Positions 27,897 through 36,407 of a DNA stretch of 36,542 nt are shown here, piece by piece. The DNA is from a virus. The notes under the pieces are model-generated. The model was not told where the DNA came from and made no database searches. It was given only the letters and a program-made list of their open reading frames with translations. The position numbers and the translations under genes were made by a program. Each line of letters opens with the position of its first letter. The first letter of the stretch is position 1. The stretch covers positions 1-36,542 of the IMG/VR virus record IMGVR_UViG_3300032245_000750. One strand, 5' to 3'.

Positions 27897-28508
27897 ATGC
27901 CACAAAAACCAAATCAAGCAAAACCAACAAAGCCAACAAAGCCAGCGTACAATTACGATTGGGCTGAACCTGTTTATAGAGAACTGGAAAAGGCAGGGTT
28001 TACTCCATTAGAACAACGAAACATTATTTGGAACTTGATGGCTGAAAGCAAAGGAAAGTTAGTTGACGAAGTTAATAATAAATCAACATATAGGGGTCGT
28101 GGATATATTCAATTAACTGGATTAAATAATTATAAACATTTTGGTAAAATGCTTGGAATTGATTTAGAAAACAATCCAGAACTAGCAAACGACCCAGAAA
28201 TTGCGGCTAAGATTGTTCCACTATTTTACGCTGAGAATAAAAAATGGAGAAAAATTAAAGGTAACTATGAGGATTTTGATAATGTTGTTAAAGCAACAGC
28301 ACCAGCGTTCTATAAAAAAGAAGGAGATAGTGTTATTAGAATTAACAAGTTAAAAGAAGATGGAATCGAGCCTCCAGTATTAAGAGAGCCTGTTAAAAAG
28401 CCTATTGAAAAGAAAGTTGCTATGGATGAACCAATGGAGCAATTGCCAAGATTATCTTTAGATGCAAATGGTGTGCAATCGTTTGATGTTAGACCCTCAG
28501 ATGCTTAA
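27897..28508 (+). CDS. GH19-type endolysin
   Basis: With the ATG at 27897 the product has 203 residues. YRGRGYIQLTGLNNYKHFG near residue 66 with NPELANDPEIAAKIVPLFYAEN after it is the core of glycoside hydrolase family 19 as found in phage lysozymes. The glutamate in LMAES near residue 47 is the probable catalytic acid. The N-terminus is low-complexity (Lys/Pro/Thr), without signal peptide, so export would need the holin at 11.7 kb. The C-terminal 50 residues are a proline-rich tail of unknown use. It is far from the holin in this linear map, but both are late plus-strand genes. Confidence 0.8.
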   Translation: MPQKPNQAKPTKPTKPAYNYDWAEPVYRELEKAGFTPLEQRNIIWNLMAESKGKLVDEVNNKSTYRGRGYIQLTGLNNYKHFGKMLGIDLENNPELANDPEIAAKIVPLFYAENKKWRKIKGNYEDFDNVVKATAPAFYKKEGDSVIRINKLKEDGIEPPVLREPVKKPIEKKVAMDEPMEQLPRLSLDANGVQSFDVRPSDA

Positions 28509-28510
28509 TA

Positions 28511-30118
28511 ATGTCTTTCAATCTAACGCCACATCCTATTTTAATTACTCCTAGTCGAGAGGATATTAAGCGTTTAGTTGACAAAGTAGGTACAGAAAAA
28601 GTAACAGAAATTTTAAATCTTCGTGAGGATAAAATCCTTGCTGAAAAGTTAGACCCATATCGCCACGGCTTTGATTTACCACATTGGGCTGAAGCAGATG
28701 AACTACTTAAAGAAAACAATGAACTTCTTGTTCTTGGTGGTAATCGTGCAGGTAAAACAGAGTGGGCTGCCAAGCGGGCTGTACAAACATTAATTAATTT
28801 AAAGGATGCTCGTGTGTGGTGTTTGCATACTACAAACCAGTCGTCTATTCAGATGCAACAGAATGTTATTTATAAGTATCTTCCGTCTGAGTATAAAGAC
28901 CTTAAAAAGAATAAGGTTCAGAATGTCCAGTACACACAAAAGAACGGATTCTCTGACAATACATTTATTCTCCCAAACAAATCACAATGCTTTTTTATGA
29001 ACTACGCTCAAAAGCGTGATGTCATTGAAGGTGGTGAGGTTGATTTAATTTGGTGCGATGAGTTAGTTCCGCTAGATTGGATTGAGACGCTCAGGTATCG
29101 TATTGTTACAAGAGGAGGAAAGTTAATTGTTACATTTACTCCTATTACTGGATATAGTTCTGTTGTAAAAGAGTACATTTCTGGTTCTAAGATTATAGAA
29201 ACAAAACCAGCCACAATGCTTCCAGATACAATTAATGTTAATGGAATTTCTCGTGGTCATATGCCTTTTAAAGCCAAGTCTTATTCAAGACCTGCGGCTG
29301 TTATGTGGTTTCATAGTCAATTAAATCCATATAACCCATTTGAGCAGTTAAAGAAAACGCTCTCTGGGAAAAAGCCTTATGAAATCAAAATCCGTGCCTA
29401 TGGGTGGGCTGATAATATATCTGGCTCACAGTTCCCAAGATTCACAGAAGAAATTAATGTTGTTAAAGAAGAGCAAGTTCCAAAAGAGGGAACAAATTAT
29501 ATGGTTGTTGACCCTGCTGGAGCGAGAAATTGGTTTATGCTCTGGATGCGAGTATCTAAAGATGGAGATATGTTCATTTATAGAGAGTTTCCAGATTCAA
29601 ATGAGGGTGAGTGGGCTTTGCCATCAGCAGACACAGATGGAAAGGCTGGCATTGCACAGCGTAATGGTGCTGGACGCTCTCTTGCAGATTATAAAGATTT
29701 AATTCTTAGCCTAGAAGATGGAGAGGAAATATTTGAACGCTACATTGACCCTAGGGCTGGTGGCTCAAAAACAGTAACCGATGATGGAGGTGTAACATTA
29801 ATTGATATGCTTGATGACGGAGAAAATCCTATTCATTTTACTCCTGCGGCTGGTATTCGTATTGAGCAAGGTGTTGCACTTATTAACGATGGATTCAGTT
29901 ACGATATGAACCAAGAGTTAAGTCCGTTAAACAAGCCAAAACTTTATATCAGCGAAAATTGCAGAAATTTAATCTATTGCGTTAAAGAATGGACTGGGCA
30001 GGACGGAGAAAAAGGTGCAACAAAAGACCCTATTGACTGCCTTCGTTATCTTATGGTTATGAATCCAGAGTATAACGATAGAACTAGTTTACAAGGATGG
30101 GGTGGAGGCTCTTACTAA
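28511..30118 (+). CDS. terL: Terminase large subunit
   Basis: The product has 535 residues. VLGGNRAGKTEWAAK near 73-87 is the Walker A motif of the packaging ATPase, VDLIWCDE near 176-183 the Walker B with catalytic glutamate. The C-terminal nuclease domain begins with YMVVDPAGARNW near residue 329 (the first metal-binding Asp) and ends with the DPIDCLRYLM helix. It cuts concatemers and pumps DNA into the prohead through the portal encoded next. The gene begins two bases after the endolysin stop, and its own stop overlaps the following ATG. Confidence 0.95.
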   Translation: MSFNLTPHPILITPSREDIKRLVDKVGTEKVTEILNLREDKILAEKLDPYRHGFDLPHWAEADELLKENNELLVLGGNRAGKTEWAAKRAVQTLINLKDARVWCLHTTNQSSIQMQQNVIYKYLPSEYKDLKKNKVQNVQYTQKNGFSDNTFILPNKSQCFFMNYAQKRDVIEGGEVDLIWCDELVPLDWIETLRYRIVTRGGKLIVTFTPITGYSSVVKEYISGSKIIETKPATMLPDTINVNGISRGHMPFKAKSYSRPAAVMWFHSQLNPYNPFEQLKKTLSGKKPYEIKIRAYGWADNISGSQFPRFTEEINVVKEEQVPKEGTNYMVVDPAGARNWFMLWMRVSKDGDMFIYREFPDSNEGEWALPSADTDGKAGIAQRNGAGRSLADYKDLILSLEDGEEIFERYIDPRAGGSKTVTDDGGVTLIDMLDDGENPIHFTPAAGIRIEQGVALINDGFSYDMNQELSPLNKPKLYISENCRNLIYCVKEWTGQDGEKGATKDPIDCLRYLMVMNPEYNDRTSLQGWGGGSY

Positions 30119-30312
30119 TGAACAACTACTATCCTAATCTATTAACTAGGCAACAGGCTATGCAGATGCTTAATTGCAACAGAAACAAACTTGAAAAACT
30201 AACAAAAAACAACCCAATAAGAAAATTTAAAACATCTGGAAACCATAACAGGTACTTCAGAGATGATTTAATCAAATACAACTCAAATTTAACTAATCAA
30301 AACAATGGATAA
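30118..30312 (+). CDS. Small HTH protein of the excisionase/MerR-like type
   Basis: The product has 64 residues. LLTRQQAMQMLNCNRNKLEKLTKNNPIRKFKTSGNHNRYFRDDLIKY, described from its ends, is the helix-turn-helix plus wing pattern of the excisionase (HTH_17) family: L-T-x-x-x-A-x-x-L at the first helix, recognition helix with R-x-x-L, and a final R-Y-F-R-x-x-D-L-x-x-Y. Its ATG overlaps the terminase stop by one base and its end overlaps the portal start by eight bases. A DNA-binding protein placed between terminase and portal might assist packaging-site recognition or regulate the late genes; neither is shown. Confidence 0.6.
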   Translation: MNNYYPNLLTRQQAMQMLNCNRNKLEKLTKNNPIRKFKTSGNHNRYFRDDLIKYNSNLTNQNNG

Positions 30313-32500
30313 ATACGCTTCAAATAGAGACAAACTAGTTTTTGCATCAGATACTCCCGATATTGGATATTTGTATCAAGAATTTCAACGCTCCACACAG
30401 AATGGTGGAAATACAGCAAATATTGCAGAGAACGATGATATTCGTTTAGCAAGATGGGCTGGTCAAACGCACGATGGCAAGAAACACTCAGAAAGCCTTC
30501 CAGATGGAGAACCAGCATTCCCATTTGAAGGTGCATCAGATGTACGCTGTCGATTAACTGACAAAACTATCAATGAAATAGTTTGTATGCTTATGACTAC
30601 ATTTGACAGATGTCAAGTTAAGGTAAGCGGAACTGAAATTAATGACGGAGATTTTGCAGCATCTGCTAACATTCTTATGTCTTGGCTTACGCAAAACAAG
30701 TTACGCACAGAAATTCGCAATGAGGCTGAATTGCTAGGACAGTACACGCATCAGTATGGATTTTCTGCTTTAAACATTGTTTGGGAGCAAGAAATGGGAA
30801 CTAGATTTCAAACGATTCGTATGGACGAATTAGTTAATGTTGTTCAACAGGCTGTACAACAAAACCCAAATACTGCGTTGCGTGAACTACCAGATGCAAT
30901 TATGTCTGGAGATAAAGATGACTATGCTGTAGATTTGATTCAACAGTATATCAAAACTCTAGACGCTAAATCAGTTAAAAAAGCAATTAAGGAACTTCGT
31001 GAAACAGGAAAAGCAGAAATCCCAGAAACTTATATTTCAAAAAATCTTCCTAGCATTGTTGCCTTAAAACCATATGAAGAAATTGCGTTTCCTCCAGAAA
31101 CAATCAATATCCAACAAGCACGAGTAATTTTTAGACGAGTGTTTGTATCTGAAGTTGAATTAAGAGGTATGGCTAAAATGAATAACTGGTCTGACGAATT
31201 TGTAGAAGAAGCGGTTGCTATGGCTGGTATGCACAGCCAGTTCCACGACCCTAATTTAATTCCTGCGGCTTCATTGGTTAATTATCAAGTACACAGAAAT
31301 GACCATTTGATTGAACTAGTTTATGCTTACAGCAGACAATTAGACAAAGATGGTGTTCAAGGAATTTATCAAACAATTTTCTGCCCTCGTTCTGGCTCTG
31401 AAATGTACGCAGAACACGGACTCCTAGGATACGCACACAATAGGTATCCGTTTGTTATTTATCGCAGAGAGCGTTTACGCAGACCTATCTATGAGTCTCG
31501 TGGAGTACCAGAACTGTGTATGACTAACCAGTTTGAAATCAAGGCACAGCGTGATGCTATTCGTGATAGAACAGCATTTACAACAATGCCTCCAATCTTG
31601 GTTAAAAAGCGTCTTGGAGGTATCAACAAGGTTGCCCCTGCTATGCATTTGCCTGTTACATCTCCAGATGATTATCGTTTTATGCCAGCACCAACTGGAG
31701 ATACTGCAACAGCGTTTAATTTGATTGATAGGGTTGAAATGGAAAATGCTCAATACTTTGGTTTGTTCCATCCAAATGTTTCTCCACAGTTAACTCAAGT
31801 TACTCAACAAAGCATTGTTAATAACTGGTTAGATGTATGGTCTGAAGCGTTTAATATGACATTCAGTCTTATGTTGCAATATTTAGAACCATCTGAAATT
31901 GAGTCTATTACTGGAACACCATTGCCACAAAATATGTCTAATGTTTCAAATCAATACGATTTTAGAATCAGGTATGATGTTCGTGAATTAGACACTAATT
32001 TTGTGATTGAAAAATTAAAGGCTATTATGCAGTTCGTAATGCCTTTAGACCAAGGTGGTGTTATTGATAAGAATAAACTTGTTAAGGCTGCTATTGAGGC
32101 TATTGACCCAGACAAGGCTAAAGATATTATTATTAATACTGGAACTGCCTCTCAGTTGCTTTATAAGGACATTCAATCTGATATTGGATTGATGATGCTT
32201 GGCAATGAGGCTAACTATGTTGAGAACGACCCATCTGCTGACACTAAACTGCAGTATTTGCAGGATATTATGTCAAAGAATCCAAAGGCTCAACAATCAA
32301 TGCAACAAGACAAGCACTTTAGAGCGTTGCTTGATAATTATGTTAAGAATCTTCAAATGTCTGTAATGCAACAAAAGAACAAGCAAATTGGACGAACTGG
32401 TGTTACTCCTGTAGGTCAACAAGCCGCAGGTGGTATGCAAAGTCAAATCCAACAGGCTGATGAAATGCAAGCACAGGCTGAACAAGGTCAACAACAATAA
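30305..32500 (+). CDS. Portal protein
   Basis: The product has 731 residues. Long, mostly helical, with the portal-typical sequences FPFEGASDVRCRL near 72, VALKPYEEIAFPP near 256, FVIYRRERLRRPIYESRGVPEL near 383 and a Gln-rich C-terminus (QIQQADEMQAQAEQGQQQ). The length and late gene order match portals of SU10/phiEco32-like podoviruses rather than the 536-residue T7 type. It forms the twelve-subunit ring for DNA passage. The neighbours (terminase, scaffold, SU10-like capsid) are consistent. Confidence 0.85.
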   Translation: MDKYASNRDKLVFASDTPDIGYLYQEFQRSTQNGGNTANIAENDDIRLARWAGQTHDGKKHSESLPDGEPAFPFEGASDVRCRLTDKTINEIVCMLMTTFDRCQVKVSGTEINDGDFAASANILMSWLTQNKLRTEIRNEAELLGQYTHQYGFSALNIVWEQEMGTRFQTIRMDELVNVVQQAVQQNPNTALRELPDAIMSGDKDDYAVDLIQQYIKTLDAKSVKKAIKELRETGKAEIPETYISKNLPSIVALKPYEEIAFPPETINIQQARVIFRRVFVSEVELRGMAKMNNWSDEFVEEAVAMAGMHSQFHDPNLIPAASLVNYQVHRNDHLIELVYAYSRQLDKDGVQGIYQTIFCPRSGSEMYAEHGLLGYAHNRYPFVIYRRERLRRPIYESRGVPELCMTNQFEIKAQRDAIRDRTAFTTMPPILVKKRLGGINKVAPAMHLPVTSPDDYRFMPAPTGDTATAFNLIDRVEMENAQYFGLFHPNVSPQLTQVTQQSIVNNWLDVWSEAFNMTFSLMLQYLEPSEIESITGTPLPQNMSNVSNQYDFRIRYDVRELDTNFVIEKLKAIMQFVMPLDQGGVIDKNKLVKAAIEAIDPDKAKDIIINTGTASQLLYKDIQSDIGLMMLGNEANYVENDPSADTKLQYLQDIMSKNPKAQQSMQQDKHFRALLDNYVKNLQMSVMQQKNKQIGRTGVTPVGQQAAGGMQSQIQQADEMQAQAEQGQQQ

Positions 32501-32503
32501 TTT

Positions 32504-32758
32504 ATGTTACCACAAGAAATAATCCACGGCTTATCATTTGAATCACACGACCCATTATGGAAAGCGGTACACGCTTTACTTGATGCGTCTATTGACTCTG
32601 AAGTTGCTTCAGCAATTTCAAAAGAAAATAAAGGAGAAGATAGGGCGTGGTATGCAGGTCGTGCTGATGCTTTGATTGCTTTTAAGGAAATTCTTGTTAA
32701 TACACGAAATGATGTTCTTCGTGAGCAAGGAAGACCTTCAGAAAACTATGATTCATAG
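32504..32758 (+). CDS. Conserved small phage protein after portal
   Basis: The product has 84 residues. GEDRAWYAGRADALIAFKEI near residue 46 matches a pattern that I have seen in small phage proteins between portal and scaffold genes (RAW-AGRADAL). It is helical and acidic. No function is known. It starts three bases after the portal stop. A 120-base leader follows with a TTGCAT box and the hairpin ATAGTTC-TA-GGACTAT before the scaffold gene. Confidence 0.6.
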   Translation: MLPQEIIHGLSFESHDPLWKAVHALLDASIDSEVASAISKENKGEDRAWYAGRADALIAFKEILVNTRNDVLREQGRPSENYDS

Positions 32759-32878
32759 GAAAACGGCTTTGTTCGCAAAAACCACTTGCATAAATATTTT
32801 TACGCATATAAGTAACCTTAATAGTTCTAGGACTATCACAAAACCTTGTTATAAATAAAGGACTTTAGACCTTATCTA
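32759..32878 (+). promoter_or_regulatory. Leader of the scaffold and capsid genes
   Basis: TTGCAT near 32789 with TAAGTA 17 bases later is a promoter candidate. The hairpin ATAGTTC/GGACTAT lies near 32821-32836. ACCTTATCTAATG before the scaffold gene resembles ACCTTATTTATAATTACTATG before the capsid gene in its first part (ACCTTAT-TA). Extra transcription of these highly needed genes would fit. Confidence 0.4.
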
Positions 32879-33895
32879 ATGAATACAAACGAATCATCCG
32901 ACCTTGGGACGGAATCAAATAACCCCACGAATGACAATAGCAAACCCCTTGCTATGAATGACAAAAGTCTTGCTAATCTTATTAGTGAGAAGTTCCTAGG
33001 CGGTGAGGAACAAGCGATTTCTGACGCTGAACAAACAGAAGAACCATCCGTAGAAGTTGAAGCAACTGCGGATGATGAAAGCACAGTTCTTTCACAAGAA
33101 AACGAAGAAGCGACTCAAGACATCGAAGAATCAACAGACTCCGAGGAAACCGAAGAAACCAAGTCTGATGAAGAAGAAGTTGAGAGAGGACTCCCTAAAG
33201 GAATCAAAAAACGCATCGATAAACTCTCTGCTAAACGCAGGGAGGCTGAAGCCGAAGTTGAAAGGTTGAAATCAGAGGTAGAGCGACTGTCGCAAGAGGC
33301 TAACAAGCCAGCACAGACTCCAACTGCTGATAACCCCTATGCACACCTAGGTACTGTTGAAGAAGTCAGTCGTGAGATTGAACAGGCTAAACAAATCAGA
33401 CGATGGTGCGAAATGAACCCAGACGGAGCAGTAGTTAAGAACAATAACGGCGAAGAAGTAGAGTATTCTGCTGAGGAAGTTCGCAACATTAAGATTCGTG
33501 CTATGGATGCTATTGAGGAACACCTACCTAAAAGAATAGGTTATCTTCAAAACTACCATCAAGTCGAACAAGTTGCTACAAAAGAATATCCTTGGTGGAA
33601 AGACAAATCTGCTAGAGAACGCCAGATTGCTGAAACCTTTATTAAGGCTTTTCCAGAAATCAAAAAGTTCCCAGACTACAAGATGGTAATCGGTGATTAC
33701 ATTCGAGGCGTAAAAGCCAGAGAACAGGCTTTACAAAAGCAAGCACCACAAAAAGCACCATCTGCACCTAGAATGACTTCTGCACCTGCACAAGTGTCCA
33801 AAAAAGACGCAAATGTTCAGATTGCAAAACAACGCTACGCATCTAAGAATTCTAATGAAGACCTTGCAAGTATCATTGCTTCAAGATTCCTCTAA
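32879..33895 (+). CDS. Capsid assembly scaffold protein
   Basis: The product has 338 residues. The first 100 residues are very acidic (EEQAISDAEQTEEPSVEVEA, DSEETEETKSDEEEV), then comes a coiled coil about 110-145 (KGIKKRIDKLSAKRREAEAE), and the C-terminus is basic and proline-rich (KQAPQKAPSAPRM) ending in SIIASRFL. Scaffolds of tailed phages have just this acidic-coiled coil-basic design, and it lies directly upstream of the major capsid gene. The protein should fill the prohead and leave before or during DNA packaging. No protease motif is seen in it. Confidence 0.85.
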   Translation: MNTNESSDLGTESNNPTNDNSKPLAMNDKSLANLISEKFLGGEEQAISDAEQTEEPSVEVEATADDESTVLSQENEEATQDIEESTDSEETEETKSDEEEVERGLPKGIKKRIDKLSAKRREAEAEVERLKSEVERLSQEANKPAQTPTADNPYAHLGTVEEVSREIEQAKQIRRWCEMNPDGAVVKNNNGEEVEYSAEEVRNIKIRAMDAIEEHLPKRIGYLQNYHQVEQVATKEYPWWKDKSARERQIAETFIKAFPEIKKFPDYKMVIGDYIRGVKAREQALQKQAPQKAPSAPRMTSAPAQVSKKDANVQIAKQRYASKNSNEDLASIIASRFL

Positions 33896-33913
33896 ACCTT
33901 ATTTATAATTACT

Positions 33914-34948
33914 ATGGCAAATCTTACTGAACCCTCCTTCACCTCTGGTAAGCGTGAAGAACTCGCAGACCTTATCAGCCTCATTGATGCAAAGGATACT
34001 CCTTTCACCTCTATGGCTAAGAAAGGCTCTAAACCAAATAACACTCAATTCCGATGGCAAGCAGATAGTCTTCCTACCCCTAAGATTACTGGTACTGTTG
34101 ATGGCACTGATGTAACCACCTACGAAAACTATGTAAAAGACGGCTCAACTGTATATCGTGCAGAACTGTCTAACTACATTCAAATCTTCCGTAGACCCGT
34201 CCGTGTATCTCCTTTGACTATGGATATTGCAACTGTTGCTGGTGTTCGTGATGAACTCGCAAACAATGTTGCTAAAGGTATCAAAGGCTTAAAGCGTGAT
34301 ATGGAAGCAACGTTCTGCTCTACCAATGGTGCACAACTTGACAATGGAACTAATCCTTACTTAACTCGTGGTCTTGATAAGTGGCTTACTGTCGCTGGTT
34401 CTGGCTCACAAGATACAGTTCTTCCTATTCCTTCAGCCTTCCAAACTCCTTCGGCTAATATCTCAACTGTTGGAACTACGGCTCTTACCGAGTCTGATGT
34501 TCAAGGCGTGTTGACTGGTATTTATAGCCAAACTGGTCAATTCCGTGATTTCGACCTTCTTTGCGGTACTGCTTTGAAGAGAGCATTCACTAACCTTACC
34601 TATACAACCCCTTCGTCTGGTTCTGCCAACACACAAACTGCTGTTAGAACGCTCAATCGTGAGGCTGACGCTTCTGCGTACATCGCTTCGGTTGACATCT
34701 TTGAGGGAGACTTCGGTAAACTTCGTTTACACCCTTCGCACTTCCTTAAATTGGCTGGTGGAGTTGGCAATACCTTTGTTGGTTATGTCATTCCTTTTGA
34801 CCAAGTTGAAGTTCGTTATGGTGGCAATGTTGCTGGCGTAACTGCTCTGCCTAATGCTGGCGGTGGTGAAGCACGATTAATTGAAGCCGTTGCAGGTCTT
34901 TGTGTTTATAACCCAAAGGCGTTTGGCGTATTCAACTTCTCTGCCTAA
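33914..34948 (+). CDS. Major capsid protein, SU10-like (DUF5309)
   Basis: The product has 344 residues. DTPFTSMAKKGSKPNNTQFRW near residue 30, described from its start, with the following WQADSLPTP, is the hallmark of the SU10 major capsid family; NYIQIFRRPVRVSPLTMDIA near 86 and GDFGKLRLHPSHFL near 270 are further conserved blocks. It folds as HK97-type capsomer and builds the shell. Expression leader TTATTTATAATTACTATG lacks an SD. Codon use here (more C and G at the third position) is less AT-rich than in the giant internal protein, as often in strongly expressed genes. Confidence 0.9.
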   Translation: MANLTEPSFTSGKREELADLISLIDAKDTPFTSMAKKGSKPNNTQFRWQADSLPTPKITGTVDGTDVTTYENYVKDGSTVYRAELSNYIQIFRRPVRVSPLTMDIATVAGVRDELANNVAKGIKGLKRDMEATFCSTNGAQLDNGTNPYLTRGLDKWLTVAGSGSQDTVLPIPSAFQTPSANISTVGTTALTESDVQGVLTGIYSQTGQFRDFDLLCGTALKRAFTNLTYTTPSSGSANTQTAVRTLNREADASAYIASVDIFEGDFGKLRLHPSHFLKLAGGVGNTFVGYVIPFDQVEVRYGGNVAGVTALPNAGGGEARLIEAVAGLCVYNPKAFGVFNFSA

Positions 34949-34954
34949 TTAAAG

Positions 34955-35320
34955 GTGTCGGACTTTGTTCAAAGTCTGGCTGATGCAATTCCCTCCCATC
35001 TCAAAAAAGAGGTGGAGAGGGAACTCATCAATGGCTGGAGAATGAACGAGGTTAACGCTCGCAAGGTAGCGAAACAATCTGGTTATTTTAATCGCCACAA
35101 TGAGGCTCGTAGCATTGATGGCGTGGGGCAAAAAATTGCTTCAATTCCTCTAGACGCTTGGCATTACTGGGGTCATCGTTTAGGCTATGAGTGCTGGGAG
35201 GACAAACAATTCTTAAAAGAATTCCTTCGAGATAATCCAGAAACTGCCGTGAATAACTATGTTAAACGCACTTGCGTTAACGGCACAATTTTTTCGGCTG
35301 ATGGTTCGATTATTAAATGA
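34955..35320 (+). CDS. Conserved phage protein after the capsid gene (GTG start)
   Basis: The product has 121 residues starting with GTG at 34955, seven bases after the capsid stop. The sequence after it is MSDFVQSLADAIPSHLKKE; no ATG in the same frame occurs before residue 29. IASIPLDAWHYWGHRLGYECW near residue 61 and DKQFLKEFLRDNPETAV near residue 84 are recognisable conserved blocks in phages with similar capsid genes. Function unknown; the position suits a head-completion or connector role. Confidence 0.6.
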   Translation: MSDFVQSLADAIPSHLKKEVERELINGWRMNEVNARKVAKQSGYFNRHNEARSIDGVGQKIASIPLDAWHYWGHRLGYECWEDKQFLKEFLRDNPETAVNNYVKRTCVNGTIFSADGSIIK

Positions 35321-36084
35321 GAACTGAAAACTTTTCCACTATTTTATTTAATGCGTTACAATACTCTGGTAACGACAGAAACAACATCTCTGATGAAACA
35401 TTTCAGCAGTTCAGAGATTTTGCATCCGCTTCAATGCGTGAGGCTTGGGAAACAGTTCAATGGTCTGATATTTGCAGAATTGTAGATTTTACTACAACTG
35501 TAGATGCAAATGGCGTAGGTTATTTTATTCCTGCTAGTGAAGCAGGTGAAATTTTAGGTGTATTTTCAAGAAACCCACAATCTTCAACAAAGGCTGTTGA
35601 ATTAGAATACAGTCTTTATGACAACGGAACTGACAGAAAGGTTATTATTAACTCCAACATTAGTTCTGGTTCTTATCTTTATAGAAAACAATGCCCAGTA
35701 TTAAATGGAGACATTTATAGCCCTACAGTTAATTATTACGCTGGTTCTCAGATTTACTTTGATTCTGGTTCTGGAACTGGGACTTATACTCCTGTTGTTG
35801 GTAAACCCCATTATGGTAATTTTTATACCTGTGTAGTTTCTAACACATCTGCTGGTCAAAACCCTAATACAAATCCAGCATCTTGGGCTAAGATTGAAAT
35901 TCCTTATATCTTTAGTTCATATATGTCTTGGAATTCTTGTGCTATGTGGTATTCTTCTGAAAATATGCTACAAGAGGCTGGTGCTGTGAGTCTAAAGGCT
36001 AAAGAAGTGATAGAGCAAGAATACGATAAACTATTACATCAACAGGGTCAATTTGGTAAAATCAATATGTATAAAACTTATTAA
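35317..36084 (+). CDS. Putative head-tail connector or tail adaptor
   Basis: The product has 255 residues and overlaps the previous gene by four bases. The N-terminal 80 residues (FSTILFNALQYSGND, FRDFASASMREAWETVQW) match the adaptor-like helical start seen after SU10-type capsid genes. The middle contains a carbohydrate-binding-like insertion, IYFDSGSGTGTYTPV and YTCVVSNTSAGQNPNTNPASW, typical of the short Trp-ending module common in phage tail and receptor-binding proteins. The C-terminus is helical (AKEVIEQEYDKLLHQQ). The adaptor idea rests on position. Confidence 0.55.
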   Translation: MRTENFSTILFNALQYSGNDRNNISDETFQQFRDFASASMREAWETVQWSDICRIVDFTTTVDANGVGYFIPASEAGEILGVFSRNPQSSTKAVELEYSLYDNGTDRKVIINSNISSGSYLYRKQCPVLNGDIYSPTVNYYAGSQIYFDSGSGTGTYTPVVGKPHYGNFYTCVVSNTSAGQNPNTNPASWAKIEIPYIFSSYMSWNSCAMWYSSENMLQEAGAVSLKAKEVIEQEYDKLLHQQGQFGKINMYKTY

Positions 36085-36104
36085 AAATTTAAACTAACAA
36101 AACT

Positions 36105-36407
36105 ATGGGACAAATTCAAATCTCCACTCCATTCCTAAAAGGAATCAGTCATTCTGATGTTACTATCGGAACAACTAAATCTTTAATTCTAGCAGCACCT
36201 ACAGAGGCTTATGTTAAACGCATTGTAGTTATTGTTCAAAACAAGTCTTCTACTGCAACTATCCAAGTAATTGGAAATGCTACCGATTCAGTTGGGCTTG
36301 CAGTTCCTCCGCTTGGTTCAATTAAACTAGATAACTACAACGGATTGTTGTACGCATTTTCTTCCTCTGCTGGAACTTCTGTACATATTGCTATTTCTGC
36401 CGTCTAA
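36105..36407 (+). CDS. Unknown beta-rich structural protein
   Basis: The product has 100 residues, rich in Val, Ile, Ser and Thr, with a regular strand pattern (IVVIVQNKSSTATIQVIGN, YNGLLYAFSSSAGTSVHIAIS). It probably forms a small beta-sandwich, as in head decoration or tail accessory proteins. The C-terminal part is typical of a stabiliser. No family is recognised. Its stop overlaps the next start (TAATG). Confidence 0.55.
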   Translation: MGQIQISTPFLKGISHSDVTIGTTKSLILAAPTEAYVKRIVVIVQNKSSTATIQVIGNATDSVGLAVPPLGSIKLDNYNGLLYAFSSSAGTSVHIAISAV

